DNA of 64,000 nucleotides from Tetradesmus obliquus (lineage: Eukaryota; Chlorophyta; Chlorophyceae; Sphaeropleales; Scenedesmaceae), in the NCBI GenBank assembly GCA_030272155.1, contig CP126206.1:868001-932000 (forward strand). The letters are read 5' to 3'. This document shows positions 62,682 through 64,000 of this stretch, piece by piece. Positions within the stretch are counted from its first letter, which is position 1. The number at the start of each line of letters is the position of its first letter. The position numbers and the translations under genes were made by a program. Under the pieces are notes generated by a model. It saw only the letters and a list, made by a program, of their open reading frames with translations, made no database searches and was not told the DNA's origin.

Positions 62682-64000
62682 CTTGCAGGAACAGGCCGGA
62701 CGCAGCACTCAGCGCTGCACATGCGGCTTCCTTGGCTGCACCAGCTGCCAGCAGCACAGATCAACTGCTGTGGTGAAGCACTGCGAGTGCAAGCCAGACA
62801 GCTGCCGCATCATGGCATGCGCAGCGCCCGCTTGCGCACACATTCTCTTGAAGCCGCGGCGCTGCGCTGTGCCTGTTAGACAACAGGGGATGAGCCGCAT
62901 GGTGGCGCAGAAGACATTCTTGTCAGCATTCAAACCGCTGCCACATCCGCTTCTCATGCGCTTGCAGGAACAGACCGGACGCAGCACTCAGCGCTGCACA
63001 TGCGGCTTCCTTGGCTGCACCAGCTGCCAGCAGCACAGATCAACTGCTGTGGTGAAGCACTGCAAGTGCAAGCCAGACAGCTGCCGCAGCATGGCATGCG
63101 CAGCGCCCGCTTGCGCACACATTCTCTTGATGCCGCGGCGCTGCGCTGTGCCTGTTGGACAACAAGGCATGAGCCTCAAGGTGGCGCAGAGCACATTCAT
63201 GTCAGCATCAAAACTGCTGCCACATTAGCCGCAAATGCGCTTGCAGGAACAGGCCGGACGCAGCACTCAGCGCTGCACATGCGGCTTCCTTGGCTGCACC
63301 AGCTGCCAGCAGCACAGATCAACTGCTGTGGTGAAGCACTGCGAGTGCAAGCCAGACAGCTGCCGCAGCATGGCATGCGCAGCGCCCGCTTGCGCACACA
63401 TTCTCTTGATGCCGCGGCGCTGCGCTGTGCCTGTTAGACAACAGGGGATGAGCCGCATGGTGGCGCAGAAGACATTCTTGTCAGCATTCAAACCGCTGCC
63501 ACATCCGCTTCTCATGCGGTTGCAGGAACAGGCCGGACGCAGCACTCAGCGCTGCACATGCGGCTTCCTTGGCTGCACCAGCTGCCAGCAGCACAGATCA
63601 ACTGCTGTGGTGAAGCACTGCAAGTGCAAGCCAGACAGCTGCCGCAGCATGGCATGCGCAGCGCCCGCTTGCGCACACATTCTCTTGATGCCGCGGCGCT
63701 GCGCTGTGCCTGTTAGACAACAAGGCATGAGCCTCAAGGTGGCGCAGAGCACATTCATGTCAGCATCAAAACTGCTGCCACATTAGCCGCAAATGCGCTT
63801 GCAGGAACAGGCCGGACGCAGCACTCAGCGCTGCACATGCGGCTTCCTTGGCTGCACCAGCTGCCAGCAGCACAGATCAACTGCTGTGGTGAAGCACTGC
63901 AAGTGCAAGCCAGACAGCTGCCGCATCATGGCATGCGCAGCGCCCGCTTGCGCACACATTCTCTTGAAGCCGGCGCTGCGCTGTGCCTGTTAGACAACAG
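62682..64000 (+). repeat. 279-bp tandem repeat, 4.7 copies, runs off the window
   Basis: Units start at 62682, 62961, 63240, 63519 and 63798 (CTTGCAGGAACAGGCCGGAC). Odd and even units differ at their 3' ends: odd units end CCACATCCGCTTCTCATGCG, even units CACATTAGCCGCAAATGCG. The higher-order period is therefore 558 bp. One frame encodes a Cys-rich segment (RCTCGFLGCTSCQQH, then KHCECKPDSC and CAAPAC), possibly metal-binding, with a stop at the end of each even unit. Each unit start looks like a 3' splice site (TTGCAG|GAACAG), so repeated exons are possible. Confidence 0.85.

Overview
This window looks like nuclear DNA of a chlorophyte green alga. The evidence is GC-rich, CAG/GCT-rich sequence with Ala/Gln homopolymer reading frames, GT-AG introns, and a gene fragment resembling the plastid phytol-salvage kinases VTE5 and VTE6. 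There are no bacterial operons, rRNA genes or CRISPR arrays. Most of the window is mobile or repeated DNA.

Layout. 1-11.1 kb is host-like, poor in confident genes and full of repeats: a VTE5/VTE6-like fragment with a duplicated exon, a 952-bp TIR element, a hAT-type MITE with a perfect 8-bp target duplication, the 3' part of a Helitron helicase, and several micro- and minisatellites. 11.1-15.85 kb is an AT-rich, gene-dense island with giant-virus-like genes: a zinc-finger protein, a tyrosine recombinase, a second recombinase-like protein and an unknown ORF. A 2.85-kb CACTA-like transposon (15850-18694) sits inside the last gene of this island. From 15505 to 61007 the rest of the island and its right flank form a head-to-tail array. 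Unit 1 is 15505-28911, unit 2 is 28912-39469 (10,558 bp), unit 3 is 39470-57139 (enlarged), and unit 4 is 57140-61007 (partial). The copies are almost identical, so the amplification is recent, if it is not an assembly artefact.

Each full unit carries, all on the minus strand, a P-loop kinase / recombinase-like gene, a cysteine-protease-like gene, a zinc-finger gene and a secreted His/Met-rich metal-binding-type protein. After these comes a composite transposon R-core-R. R is a ~720-bp TIR element starting CAG and ending CTG. The 3,559-bp core encodes a split Tc1/mariner-like DDE transposase and, antisense inside its intron, a candidate PD-(D/E)XK (Vsr/EDxHD-like) nuclease with a Cys cluster. 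Unit 3 has three cores in a row, joined only by CTG or CAG. These are exactly the 3-bp footprints expected if the intervening R copies excised in Tc1/mariner fashion. Each unit junction carries a 68-bp perfect palindrome (56 bp in the last one).

61-64 kb returns to host-like DNA: a C2H2-type first exon, a Gln-rich tract, and a 279-bp tandem repeat with a 558-bp higher-order period running off the window. The best candidates for something undescribed are the R-core-R system with its intron-nested nuclease, and the palindrome-bounded tandem amplification of a virus-like and metal-binding gene block.
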